The translations under genes and the position numbers were made by a program. The notes under the pieces are model-generated. The model was not told the DNA's origin. It saw nothing but the letters and a program-made list of their open reading frames with translations, and searched no databases. Positions 1 through 9,733 of a DNA stretch of 64,000 bases are shown here, one piece after another. The stretch spans positions 16,570,291-16,634,290 of the forward strand of contig OZ020515.1 in NCBI GenBank assembly GCA_963971425.1, written 5' to 3'. Each line of letters opens with the position of its first letter. Positions within the stretch are counted from its first letter, which is position 1. This DNA is from Bryoerythrophyllum caledonicum (Eukaryota; Streptophyta; Bryopsida; Pottiales; Pottiaceae).

Positions 1-839
1 TCTAAGTCCCTTGCCCCCTCCTCATCAGGAATTTCGGAGCTCTACTCAGCCATCAATCTTTGGACTTAGTTCACCTATATCAGCTACACTTGAAGAAGCA
101 TTTCCAAGATCAGGGATTTTACATTTGATGATAGTAATGAGAAAAACATGCATTGATAGCATAAAATATACAACAAGGATGTAACAACATAATGTATGAT
201 TTTTTCAATTCTCTTTCGAAGAATATAGAAAAGAGGAGTTTGAAAAGTAACATTTTACTAATGAAGAAGTTAGTGAAGAAAGGTCTGAAAGAGGTATTTC
301 TAGAAGGAGCCTAAGTCCCTCAACTACACTGTTGGAATTTAGTGTTTGCAATATTACTTACAAACTCTAACACTATATTTTAACTATGCCGCTATTGTTA
401 CAATACAAATGTCAACATGAACACCAAATGGAGAGAGTTGTAACTTTGGATTTTTACTAGCTTTACATTTAGTGTTAGTTAATGAATAATTTGTAGAAAA
501 TTATCCCAATGTATCACAAAACCCACAATCAACACATGATTTTGCAAATGCCAAAACAACCCAAAAAATGCCACTGCCTAGAAAATAAGAATCTGCACTT
601 GACAAGTGCTCATTGACGCCACGATCTTTTAAAACTCAATTAACCGCCGTGATATTAATGTTGATCATACACGGCCTTAAATACTAACATCGTTCATCTA
701 TTCCCTCTAGCAATAACTTGGTCTCCATTGGACCGCCCCAGTTTTTTCTAGATTTAGCTTTAGACTCAATGTATATAATCAGGTCTTTCGCCTTGTATTA
801 CATCTCTTATCTTCATTTGCAATGAAAATTTTGTCAGCA
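1..839 (+). other. Flank and possible 5' LTR remnant of the first copia element
   Basis: No gene is visible here. A TATATAAT box lies at 772-779 and the stretch ends in CA (838-839), directly before a TGGTAT sequence that resembles a copia primer-binding site. This would suit the R-U5 part of a 5' LTR. The LTR start is not clear; TGTTAG at about 473 is one candidate. No second LTR copy was found, because the element is truncated at its 3' end, so the boundary stays uncertain. Confidence 0.3.
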
Positions 840-851
840 TGGTATGACAAC
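840..851 (+). promoter_or_regulatory. Possible degenerate primer-binding site
   Basis: TGGTATGACA follows a CA dinucleotide. Plant copia elements usually carry TGGTATCAGAGC here, complementary to initiator methionine tRNA. Only the first six bases match well, so this rests mainly on its position about 600 bp upstream of gag. Confidence 0.25.
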
Positions 852-1435
852 AAACTCTTCAGTTCCTCTTAGACTTCTCATTTTGGAATACCACCTTGCC
901 CATAATCGGTTGTGCCTGCTCATCGTAATAACCTTTTTTCTGCTCATCGTAGTATATCTAAAGCTAATGGTCGGTTCACCGCTTGTGCTACATCCTTGCT
1001 TATACCGGACTGACGGACTTGCTTTTGGCACGTTTACCGCCTAGTAAAACTATACAAAGTCTAGACGAGTATTACCAATTCTCTGTCTTAGTATTAGAAT
1101 CCTCAAAGTCTCTCACGGCCCACTACCTGTCTACAGTTGTGGACAGATGACCTACAATCATCTAGAGCTTAGCCGATCCTTGTAGCAACGACCAGGCATC
1201 TCCAACAGCATTTCAAAATTGCAATCGTGGCATCGTCCCAAGCGCATCACAGCTACATTTGACCCGCATCTACCTACCCGCATCTGACATACTCATCGTC
1301 AGTGTCCACATGGAGCAATGGCACCAACTTAGACATCAAGGCTCCCTCCACCTATCCACTCAAGTGCAATCCCTCACTTGCAAACTAATTCTTTATTACC
1401 TTCATAATGGATTTGTAGTGCAGAGCAGGGATCTT

Positions 1436-2144
1436 CACAAAGGTTCCAAACTCTAAGACATCAACAACTACACGTTGTGGGCATATAAGATCACCACCAT
1501 TCTCAAAAGGGAAAATCTTTGGGGAGTTGTGGACCCAGACATAATATGTGAGATGACACGTGCTGACTCCGAAGAAGGTGAATCCTCTGTCACCACTCAC
1601 GCTGTAGCTGCACAAGGAAATTTGAAGGTCCTTTTAGCCATCTTATCAGAAGAATCAAAACTTCTAGCAATACAAAAGAACAAGGCAACACGTACCATCA
1701 TTGCTACAATTAAGGATTCAATTTTTCTCTCTATCATGCACCTTGGAGATTGTAGGCACATGTGGATTAAATTTTGTAGCTTGTATGAATCTCAGTCCAC
1801 CAATACAAGGTTTTCTATCAAAATGCAACTCCTGAACCTAAGAATGTCTGAGAGAAGTTAGAACTAGCATAGATGATCACCTCAAAAGTATCACCACTTT
1901 AATTTCTCAACTAACAAATATCAATGTCACCTTACCTAATGATAAACTCATAGATAGAATTTCCATGAGTCTCCCCAAAACCTGGTCAGCTAATTGCCAA
2001 CTTATCTCTGCGAGGGAAAAACCGGTCTCATACACGGAGTTAGAATCTCTTCTTCTACGATAGGATGGTAGGAGATCTTGCAACGAAAATGGTGACAACA
2101 TTGAAGAAGCATTATCAGCACAAAGAGGCTACAGAGCAAACAAA
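1436..2144 (+). pseudogene. Copia gag, N-terminal part (UBN2-type), interrupted
   Basis: The reading begins NNYTLWAYKITTILKRENLW, the usual start of UBN2-type Ty1/copia gag, and continues to an alpha-helical region ending near MSERS at 1858. A frameshift at about 1860 and a stop at about 2062 follow, but gag-like sequence (ISMSLPKTWSANCQLISARE) continues in another frame. The coding stretch ends exactly where the CACTA element begins at 2145 and resumes at 3488. The gene is clearly dead. Identification rests on the pattern of the whole region, because PR, integrase and RT follow in copia order. Confidence 0.85.
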
Positions 2145-3484
2145 CACTATAAGAAACCCGTGTTTTTTGTGACAGGGCAACTAACGTGCAATTATGTTTT
2201 GTGTAGCATCCGGCACGTCAACGTTGACGTCCAGAAAAATCCGTTATAATTGACATGCGAAAAACATGCCAAAATCTCAAAATACAGGCCCACGTTTTTT
2301 AAAACATCACAAAAACTTGGGGGTTGAAGGTGTTAAAAATCTGCCATGTGGCTGCCACGTCGCGTCCACGTCATCGCCACATGGACGGGCAGTGCCACAT
2401 CCCCAACTTTTTCATCCGGGCCCTTGGTAATGTGGCCCATGATGTGGCGCATGACGTGGCATACGATTGTGACTAGGCTTGCATACGTGGACCCGCCATT
2501 TTATGACGTGGCACCTTTAAAATATGACGTGTCACTTTTTAAAATATGACGTGGCATGTCCAATCAGCATAGTTTAATGCAATAATTAATTGTGGACAGT
2601 GTAAATTGGGACGTCATTTCTAACACGGTATGTTTTCTGTGATGTTTGTTATGACGTTTTCTGTGACGTTCGTTGAGATGGAGGTCACCAAAAGCAAGCA
2701 CCAAGTCAGCAAAAGCAAGCGCCATGTCATCAAAAAGTACCGTATCACTTTAAGTTTCAAGGGTAATTCAAATTCATCCAAATAGATGGATGAAAGTGAA
2801 TCACTCTTGATTCAAGTGTGATGAGATAGGAGAGAAGGCCTTACATATATATACAATGGGATGCACAAGTGGTGACAATCCATATGGGATTTTTGGATTT
2901 GTCATGGTGTTAGCATAAACATTCAAATGTCACAGTAGACGTCCATCCAGACGTCTGTTCCAACATCCTCTTTGCCTACGTGGCAGCTAATTTCAACCTT
3001 GCCTACGTGGCACAAACATTAAAAAAAGAATCCAATTTCTACCTTGCATACGTGGCTCAAACATGTTTTTTGTGATGTCAGTAAGGACATCCACGTTTTT
3101 TGTGATGTTAGTAACGACATCCACGTTTTTATTTTTGTAGGGGTCAGCCCATCTCCACTGTGTTTTAACCGTTGGACAGTGTTTTACGGGAGGTTGCAGT
3201 AACAATCTCAAAGTTACTCACAGTGAAGCTGAAACCCCCCTGCCAACGTGGCATTGTCACCTTTCTGAGGACGTTGTCTAAAACATGACTATGTTCACTA
3301 GGACGTCCCGCAAAACAAATACATTTATGCTAACATCCCAGCGTTTTTCCGCCAATTTTTCCATGTTTGGTGCAACATCCACCAGAATCCGAGAGCCCAA
3401 GGCTCGGCCCGTTCGCAAAAACATGTTTTGAAAAACACACTTAATCACAGCTAACGTCACAAAAATCACGGGTTTCTTATAGTG
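2145..3484. mobile_element. Non-autonomous CACTA (EnSpm-type) transposon
   Basis: The 1,340-bp element starts CACTATAAGAAACCCGTG and ends with the exact reverse complement. The inverted repeat extends to 29 bp with one mismatch. It is flanked by AAA on both sides (2142-2144 and 3485-3487), the 3-bp target duplication expected of CACTA elements. It encodes no transposase. The interior is rich in short subterminal motifs with an ACGT core, such as TGACGTGGC and CCTACGTGGC, in both orientations, and holds a duplicated ACATCCACGTTTTT block near 3088-3127. Such subterminal repeats are normally transposase-binding sites. It sits inside copia gag, and taking it out restores the gag frame. Confidence 0.93.
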
Positions 3485-3970
3485 AAAGGGCCAAGACATT
3501 GGGGCAGAGGAAGCCGCTGGACCTCAGCGAAAAGCGGCATAGCCACTTTTGGTGGCGACAAAGACCAAGCCAGTGGCGGTGGCTGCTCTGCAGCTAGTAG
3601 CGGTAGTCCCGCCAAAGTTGGCAGCAATCCTGCTATAGGTGACGGTAGCACATCAACACGCGGTTGTAGATAAGGAACCTCAAGGTACGGGCACCCACCT
3701 CAGAACTCCTCAACAAACACTTAAGATAAAGGAATCTACCATAAATGTGGCAGCCCAAATCATTAGGCAAACAGTTGTGCAATCAGATGCCACAAGAACA
3801 TGCTTAGAAAACTGTGGTCAAGGATCTACACCCACATGGAGAAGGAACTCACATGCAAACGTTGTAGAATCTGACTCTCAAGATGTAGCTGAGGAAGAAC
3901 AATTCAAATATACAACATAAGAACAAGAAGTTTATGCTTCTGAACTATTTGGATATCCCACCTCAGAAAC
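3485..3970 (+). pseudogene. Copia gag, C-terminal part with decayed zinc knuckle
   Basis: This continues gag after the CACTA insertion. Joined across one AAA copy, the text runs RGYRANK then GPRHWGRGSRW, a typical basic, glycine-rich gag tail. At about 3731-3781 a CCHC-like knuckle reads YHKCGSPNH, then a stop, then ANSC. Its C-x2-C-x4-H-x4-C spacing is kept, but the first cysteine is tyrosine. A second, low-complexity Gly/Ser stretch lies at 3550-3660. Stops and frameshifts make it non-functional. Confidence 0.75.
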
Positions 3971-4344
3971 TCGTATTTAGATAGTGGTATGACCACTCAC
4001 GTCACAGTACAGTGGAACCATCTTATCAATATAAAGAGAGGATCCAACACACAAATTACTACCGCAAATGAACGGTATCTTCCTCTAAGAGATGAGGTGT
4101 AGTCATTCTTCTTGGAAATAAAAAGATTGCACAACTTATGTACATGTCAGGCTCATGCAAAAACCTCTTATCAGTGGGCAAATTTGCCAATGATGGTCAC
4201 TTCACTCTCTTTGGTCCTAGGAAGTGTTGGGTATTTCACATAAATAAACCTAACAAAGTCATGCTGGTTGGATCAAGGTCTCACTCAAATGGTCTACACA
4301 GGATCAATTCATCTCTAGCAGGAAATGTGGATCCCATAGTATAG
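3971..4344 (+). pseudogene. Copia protease active site and gag-pre-integrase region
   Basis: YLDSGMTTHVT at 3974-4006 is the aspartic protease active-site region of copia polyproteins (usual form LDSGATxHxT), with Asp-Ser-Gly kept. It is followed at 4150-4330 by SCKNLLSVGKFANDG and CWVFHINK, the standard gag-pre-integrase stretch. A stop at 4342 and frameshifts break it. The next expected segment, the integrase zinc-binding and core region, is on the opposite strand immediately downstream. Confidence 0.85.
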
Positions 4345-4984
4345 TTGAAAGATTTGTATCAAAGAGCAAGGTGCGCATAGTTTTGCATAGGTGTCTATTT
4401 TTCCTCTCAACAATATTGCTTTATTGTGATGTGTGTGCAGATGTGAGATGTGAGATGTCTTGTTATACCCTCTTGAATACGATGGTTGTTAAAATCATTT
4501 GATAAGTATTTGCCGCCGCAATAGGTGCGTAGACGTGCAAGAGAGAGTTAGGTCTATTTCTTTGCCATGCCTTGAAAATGTTGGAAAGTTGAATAAGTGT
4601 CGCTCTTTGCAGCTAAAAAAATGCCCAAGTGTGCGAGGAGTAGTCGTTAATAAAAGTTAAGGCATAACCGGAGCATGTGAGGAAAGTGTTTGAAAAAGGT
4701 CTACATAAGTTGGAGTGCACAAGTTCAAGAGGGCGAGAGGTTTGAGAGAAGCTTTGGCATGGTATAGGGTGGATGTGTTGTTTGCCTAGAGTGGAAGGTT
4801 TGCAGGTAGGATGTATATTCTTCAAGGGTGGTAAACCAATCACTAAGCCTTGACAAGAGAAAGTGTGCAAGGTCTGAAATTGAGGTGTCCTAGCCTCTTG
4901 CGCTATAGTTCTGTGAGTCCTGGAGGTGTGGGAGTGGCAAGATTGAGTAAGGGAGATGGGTGTAATGGATGGAAGAAGCTCTTT
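4345..4984 (-). pseudogene. Copia integrase zinc-binding and catalytic core, inverted in place
   Basis: Read on the minus strand from about 4984 down to 4345, this gives the integrase portion missing from the plus strand. In order: the pre-integrase motif with CQGLVIGLPPLKNIHP, the GKQHIHPIPCQSFSQTSRP link, LELVHSNLCRPF with the first catalytic Asp replaced by Asn, LTFINDYSSHTWAFF, then RTYCGGKYLSNDFNN and RTLLFDTNLST. The second catalytic Asp of the usual RTDNGGEY is also lost. The copia order continues on the plus strand at 4984. This is best explained by a local inversion of about 640 bp rather than by a second element. Confidence 0.85.
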
Positions 4985-5930
4985 GTGCAACAAACTATAT
5001 TGCTAATTGCATGCCTCACCGTGCTCTTTCTATGACAACTCCTCACAAATGATATTTCGGAAGCAAATGGAACGTCTCTCATCTAAGAATTTTTGGTTGC
5101 CGTGCCTACATCCACCTAAAGAATTGTAACAAACTCCAACCAAAATCCATGATCTCAACCCTTGTAGGAAATGATGATCAATCTAAAGCATACATGTGTT
5201 TTGATTCCAGCCGCAAGAATTTTGATCTCAAAAGACCTTCAATTTAAGAAAGACATCCTGGAAATTCCATCTTCCACTACAACCAATGACCTAGACTATC
5301 GAATCTTAGACGAGTTTCTCTTGCTTAATGGCATTCACAATACGACACAAAACCCGACTCCGATCAGCAAGCACCCTCCAACATCGTCCCTTGGCACTGA
5401 ACAAGACGTTACATTTCACAATCAGACTCTTGACACTGGCCAAGCTGACACATACGAAGAACCCTTGTCGATAGGACCCTTACCTAGGGAGCCACCTACC
5501 CACAGTCTTTGTCTGACGTTCTCCAACCCTAATCCCAGTCCCGGGTCGTCACCTCGGGCATCATTGGAAATCCCATTCCCGGGTTCCATCGTAGGCATCA
5601 GCTCTATTCCTAGTACTGGGTACCATACCCGGGCTTCACTAGATACCTCGAGCGTCCTACTCAGGGCAAGAGCCAACCCCCTACTCGTAGTGCCTCAATA
5701 CATTCGGCGAACTTAGGGTCGTAGCCAAAAACCTCTCCAGCTCTCAAACGCACTCCAGGAAACTGCCCCTTGCACGCTGTTCCCCCTCCTAGTACACAAC
5801 ACCTACACAACCCGCCATCAACATTGGCACATACAACAATGCAAACTACAATGTATTGTATCTCAGCATCCCCCATGATGTTCAACCCGATTCAGAAAGC
5901 AGAGTGTGAAGCTTGACAATTACATTCTAT
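4984..5930 (+). pseudogene. Copia integrase C-terminal part and linker
   Basis: CATNYIANCMPHRALSMTTP at about 4985 resumes the integrase exactly where the inverted core stops. It is followed by HLRIFGCRAYIHL and SKAYMCFD, the normal region after the catalytic core. The rest (5171-5716 is open) is a Pro/Ser-rich linker between integrase and reverse transcriptase; it contains repeats of the type PGSSPRASLEIPFPGS and TGYHTRASLDTSS. A stop follows TTPHK at about 5049. Confidence 0.75.
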
Positions 5931-6780
5931 CTATCACTCCACAGAAGTTTAGCATATGTTTAACCAAAGTGGACAATGCCGTCACCGGTGATAATATCAC
6001 CTATCACCAAGCATCTCAACATTCAGAATGGGTCGACTCAATGCCCAATGAAATGAACTCTATTCATAGAAATTACACCTAGGACCTAGTTTCCTTACCA
6101 CCAGGCAAGAAACCTATTACAGCCAAGCAGATATATAAGACTAAACCCACATTACCTGGACAAGCCCCACAATTCAAAGCACAACTTGTTGCTTAAGGAT
6201 TCCAACAAAAACAAGGAATAGACTTTGACAAGGTATTTGTCCACGTCGTGAAGTGGCAACAACCAGAACAATCACCGCCCGCGCATCTCAACTCCGGCAG
6301 GACATTTACTACCCTAATGTGAAAACCACCTTCTTTTATGGCAACCTCAAAGCGGAAGTTTTCATGGAACAGTCACAGGGCTATATCATACTTGGACAAG
6401 AACACCTTGTCTGCAAGTTTAAAAAGGCCCTATACGGCCTACGTCAAAGCCCTAGGGCTTGGTACAAGCGCATAAACGCATACTTACTAGAAGTGATTCC
6501 AATCACAACCTATACTACAAGGGGACCGGTGACAAAAAACACTCCTAGTAGTTTATGTAGACAACCTTTTTATCATCGGCAGTGACAAACTTGACATCAC
6601 TTGGTTGAAACGTCAACTCAACACCAAATTTTCCATAATCGATCCAGGTATTGTCACAGAATACTTAGGGGTAGAATTCAAAAATCTACCTAAGGGTATT
6701 TTTTAAACCAAACCAAATATGCAATTCAACTATTGGAAGACAGTGGAATGTTAAAATGAAAACCTAAACACAACCTTTTT
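5931..6780 (+). pseudogene. Copia reverse transcriptase (RVT_2), truncated
   Basis: The RVT_2 domain is recognisable through EWVDSMPNEMNSI at 6027, QFKAQLVA and FQQKQGIDFDKVF, VKTTFFYGNLKAEVFMEQ at 6319, and KFKKALYGLRQSPRAWYKRI at 6418. The catalytic box at 6554-6565 reads YVDN instead of YVDD. It continues to QTKYAIQLLEDSGMLK, then stops matching at about 6780 before RNase H. Frameshifts and stops are present at about 6196, 6250 and 6530. No RNase H or 3' LTR was found, so the element is cut off here. Confidence 0.85.
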
Positions 6781-7122
6781 AAAGTAATTTTTGAAGTCTC
6801 GGGAGTGTGGCTATGCATACATTAAAAACAATATGTCATGTGGCGGTTTTTTTTCCCTTAAAGTGTTGGAAACTTCCACAAAATTCTGTATAAGTGTCAG
6901 AGATTGGCAAATAGCCTATGGAGATGGATGCAATTGTAGGCGACTAGTCTGTTGAGAGTTTCATTGTTCCTGGTTGTGCATGATTTAGTCTGTGTTTAAA
7001 AACTGGCACCTACTCTAAATAGAAGTTCTGGAAATGGCACCTATAAGTGATAATAATCAAAGATTTAGGCAGTATTAGGCTATATAAACTTTCAATTAGT
7101 GAACTTCTTTGGCAATAGAAGC
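6781..7122. other. Unassigned DNA between copia remnant and B3 gene
   Basis: I see no coding region. The copia match ends at about 6780 in the text ACAACCTTTTT. The nature of that break is unresolved; it may be the 3' boundary of whatever carries the hAT and B3 genes, but no matching inverted end was found. Confidence 0.4.
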
Positions 7123-7942
7123 TTAGGCCACAAGAGTGACAACAAAGGTGTCATTCTTAGTCATAGTAAAGCGCAGCTTGTCTCCACCTTCAAAGTTGTT
7201 TATACGCACAAACTTTAGCCACCCCGTCTGCAGGTTACATGTAACCACCTTCAAAATCCTCTTGGTGTACGTTGATGCCTTCACTGCGACGGTGTGAAAA
7301 GGGCCAACCAGTTGATACTCCTTGACACATAACTCTTCTACTCCATGAGTTTCCCAAAAGGCCTTCGGCACATCCTGCCAAAGCTCAGAATTTGTGCATT
7401 TTTACAAATAGGCACAACTTATGTTTCGCATGATCTTACCAGTTTTGCGTTCTTGCAATCTGCACTGTGACTCATGTAGAGTGTTTTCTCGAATCCATAG
7501 TAGGGATGCACAGTGCCAACTTCATTCTCGCCAACAGAGACCTCCATGCTCAGAGATTGCAAAGAGAAGTCAAACTTTGGCCAAAAAGAAATCTAATTAT
7601 TAGCATGGATGTGAAGAATACTAATGACAAAGTTCAAAATCTGACTATAACCATTAGAAAATCAAATAAGAAAATAAAATATAATTGAATCTGAATTAAA
7701 TTTTAGAAATAAATGAAATTGACACTGTGACTAAACTCAAAGGGATAGAGCTGTAGACTAATTCAAGAAATAGTAAGCATGACTTCCAGCACTAACACCA
7801 CAAACGTGAAGAATGCAAGAGGTTTTGGTGAGAGAATGGCTTACCACTTACAGTCATACACGTTATCAAGATCAGAGCTCTCACTCGTGCTTTTATGAAA
7901 AAGATGTTGAGGGAACCAAATTCTCTCAGTCGCAGCCATCAT
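7123..7942 (-). CDS. B3-domain protein, three exons
   Basis: The model joins exons 7942..7845, 7548..7440 and 7383..7123 and gives about 155 residues. Both donors are GTAAG and both acceptors are AG, with consistent phase. The start is the first of two adjacent ATGs (7942, 7939). A B3 DNA-binding domain fills residues about 50-155: YGFEKTLYMSHSADCKNAKL, then LWQDVPKAFWETHG, then LQTGWLKFVRINNFEGGD and a final beta strand FVVTLVA. This matches the family pattern of IP-x-F, GW-x-x-FV-x-x-N and GD. B3 proteins are plant-specific DNA-binding proteins of the nucleus. The first 45 residues match nothing I know. It lies directly downstream of the hAT gene on the same strand, so it may be a neighbour or a passenger of that element. 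Expression is unknown. Confidence 0.65.
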
Positions 7943-8209
7943 TGTCCACAGATTTGCGGATCAAATAAAATGTGCTCAAAGATCAAAACTAGAATTTAAA
8001 AGAAAAAAAAACTACTGACCAAAGCAATGAACTTGACTAAAGCACAATTAGACCTCTACAACAAAACCATGGTATGCTAAAGGATCTCAACTATCAATGA
8101 ACACAACTATCAACCATGACAAAACACACAAGATATGGCCACTGCAACTTAAAGCAAATCTGTGAGCTCGGCGGATTTTTGAATCGTCATCAAGAATTCT
8201 GGATGCAGT

Positions 8210-9198
8210 TCATAATTTAACCTTGCGCTTCTTGTCTGACTTCCATGAATTGTATGCATTCTCAAAGGGAAAATTCTCCAACGTGTAGTATCTCTGCGAG
8301 TACACCCCGACAACACATTCCAAATGCTCATCAAGACGATTTCTGAGTTTTCCTTTTGAGAAGGCAACTGATGAGAAGATACATTCATCTTCGACCGATC
8401 CCCAGAACCAGAACAACAGCTATTTCTGCCACTTTTATCCATTCGGACATTGTTGATCTCAGCCATACAGAGGTGGCTATGCTCCTCCATAGTCTCGTCA
8501 GTGGGTTCAAAATGAACGGTTTTCCATAGCTTCAGCCGCATTAGCCTTCATGGTGGGCTTCCAGATGCTGCATTGGTGGTTCAACTTCTCTTCACTCAGC
8601 AACGCACGATTCATAACTTCTCCAGTAAGCCTAGATCAACAAAAGTGCTCCTTGATCATTGAGAAGTGCCGATCGAAAACGGCATCTACATTTGATTGCA
8701 GCCAATATTGCGGGTAGACAACACCCACAGAGTCCATTATGTTTGAAGCAGGGAATCTAATGGACAACTCCTTGATGAGTTTATCTGATGCGTCTGAAAA
8801 ATAGTTTCCCGACAGAAATGTTAGAAGTCTGCCACTGCGAGGGTGTATAAAAGCAGCAAAGCTAAATCAGCAGCACAAAAGAGTTCAAATTTCCTACCTG
8901 TACATAGAGACTTTACACACGTCGTGATGTCTGCAAAGCTTTCACGCGTCACTAGCTCAACCACTCCATATTCGTTTCCAGTGACAGCATCAAAGGTAAG
9001 CTCTCCATATGTAAACTTCATGTGCTCCACCTTTGTGCAGTTGAGATCTAATCTGGAAGTAGCCCATACCCACGACATACTGTAGTGGCGCCCACTTACA
9101 AAATCAGAGAACTCATGGAAGGCATGAGAGGCAAAGGAGGAATTCGGATCAATGTATAGCTCATACAAACGAGCTTGACACACTTTTATGGTTGCTAC
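8210..9198 (-). pseudogene. hAT transposase, C-terminal half
   Basis: This is the downstream half of the hAT gene whose upstream half starts at 13111. From 9198 it reads YVATIKVCQARLYELYIDP and on to SLCT, followed by a GTAGG donor near 8900. After an intron ending at TTTTCAG, the next exon reads DASDKLIKELSIRFPASNIMDSVGVVYPQYWL at about 8790-8690, then a stop at about 8636, then the C-terminal dimerisation region KGKLRNRLDEHLECVVGVYS, ending at a stop at 8210. A frameshift is needed near 8400. In a plausible hAT gene this half carries the last acidic catalytic residue and the dimerisation helix. Confidence 0.75.
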
Positions 9199-9733
9199 AT
9201 AATTGTGGGACTCCGTTCCCACATGGAGCCGGAAGTTAACCTTAAATACCGGCCAAAACAAAAAAATTAGTTAATTAGTTATGATAGTTCTCTCTAGGAT
9301 ACAGCCTATAGTCTTCAGGTAAGAATAAAGGCGGATGGATCGGACTGCAAACCCTAACTAAGCCTAAAGCTGTTAAAAGCGGAGCCGGAGCAGTTACCAA
9401 AATCTCGGGGTAGTCACTTATCCGAAACCGCCAACCGGAGCTGTCACCATCAACTGTCATCATGGAACATACTAACGGCCAGACTACTTATGGCTGGGAT
9501 TTGGGGGGAAAACTCTTTCTTTCCTTTCTTCTTCGCGTGTTAAGGTTCCACCCAGAGCTTGCTCTCTTCCTTTCTCTTTCCCCCTTCTCTCTCTTACGGT
9601 TTTTCTAACTGCTGGCCGTTAGGGTTTGGAGCTTAGACGGTTAGAACGGACGTGCGTCCGTTAGGGAGAGTTTTGGCGAGGACGGTGCGTGTAGGAACAA
9701 CAGTGAGAGAAAGTAAGGAATTAGGTCACCTTG

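Noticed and set aside
5171..5716. 181-codon reading as an independent gene
   Set aside because: It is the integrase-RT linker of the copia element, in collinear position.
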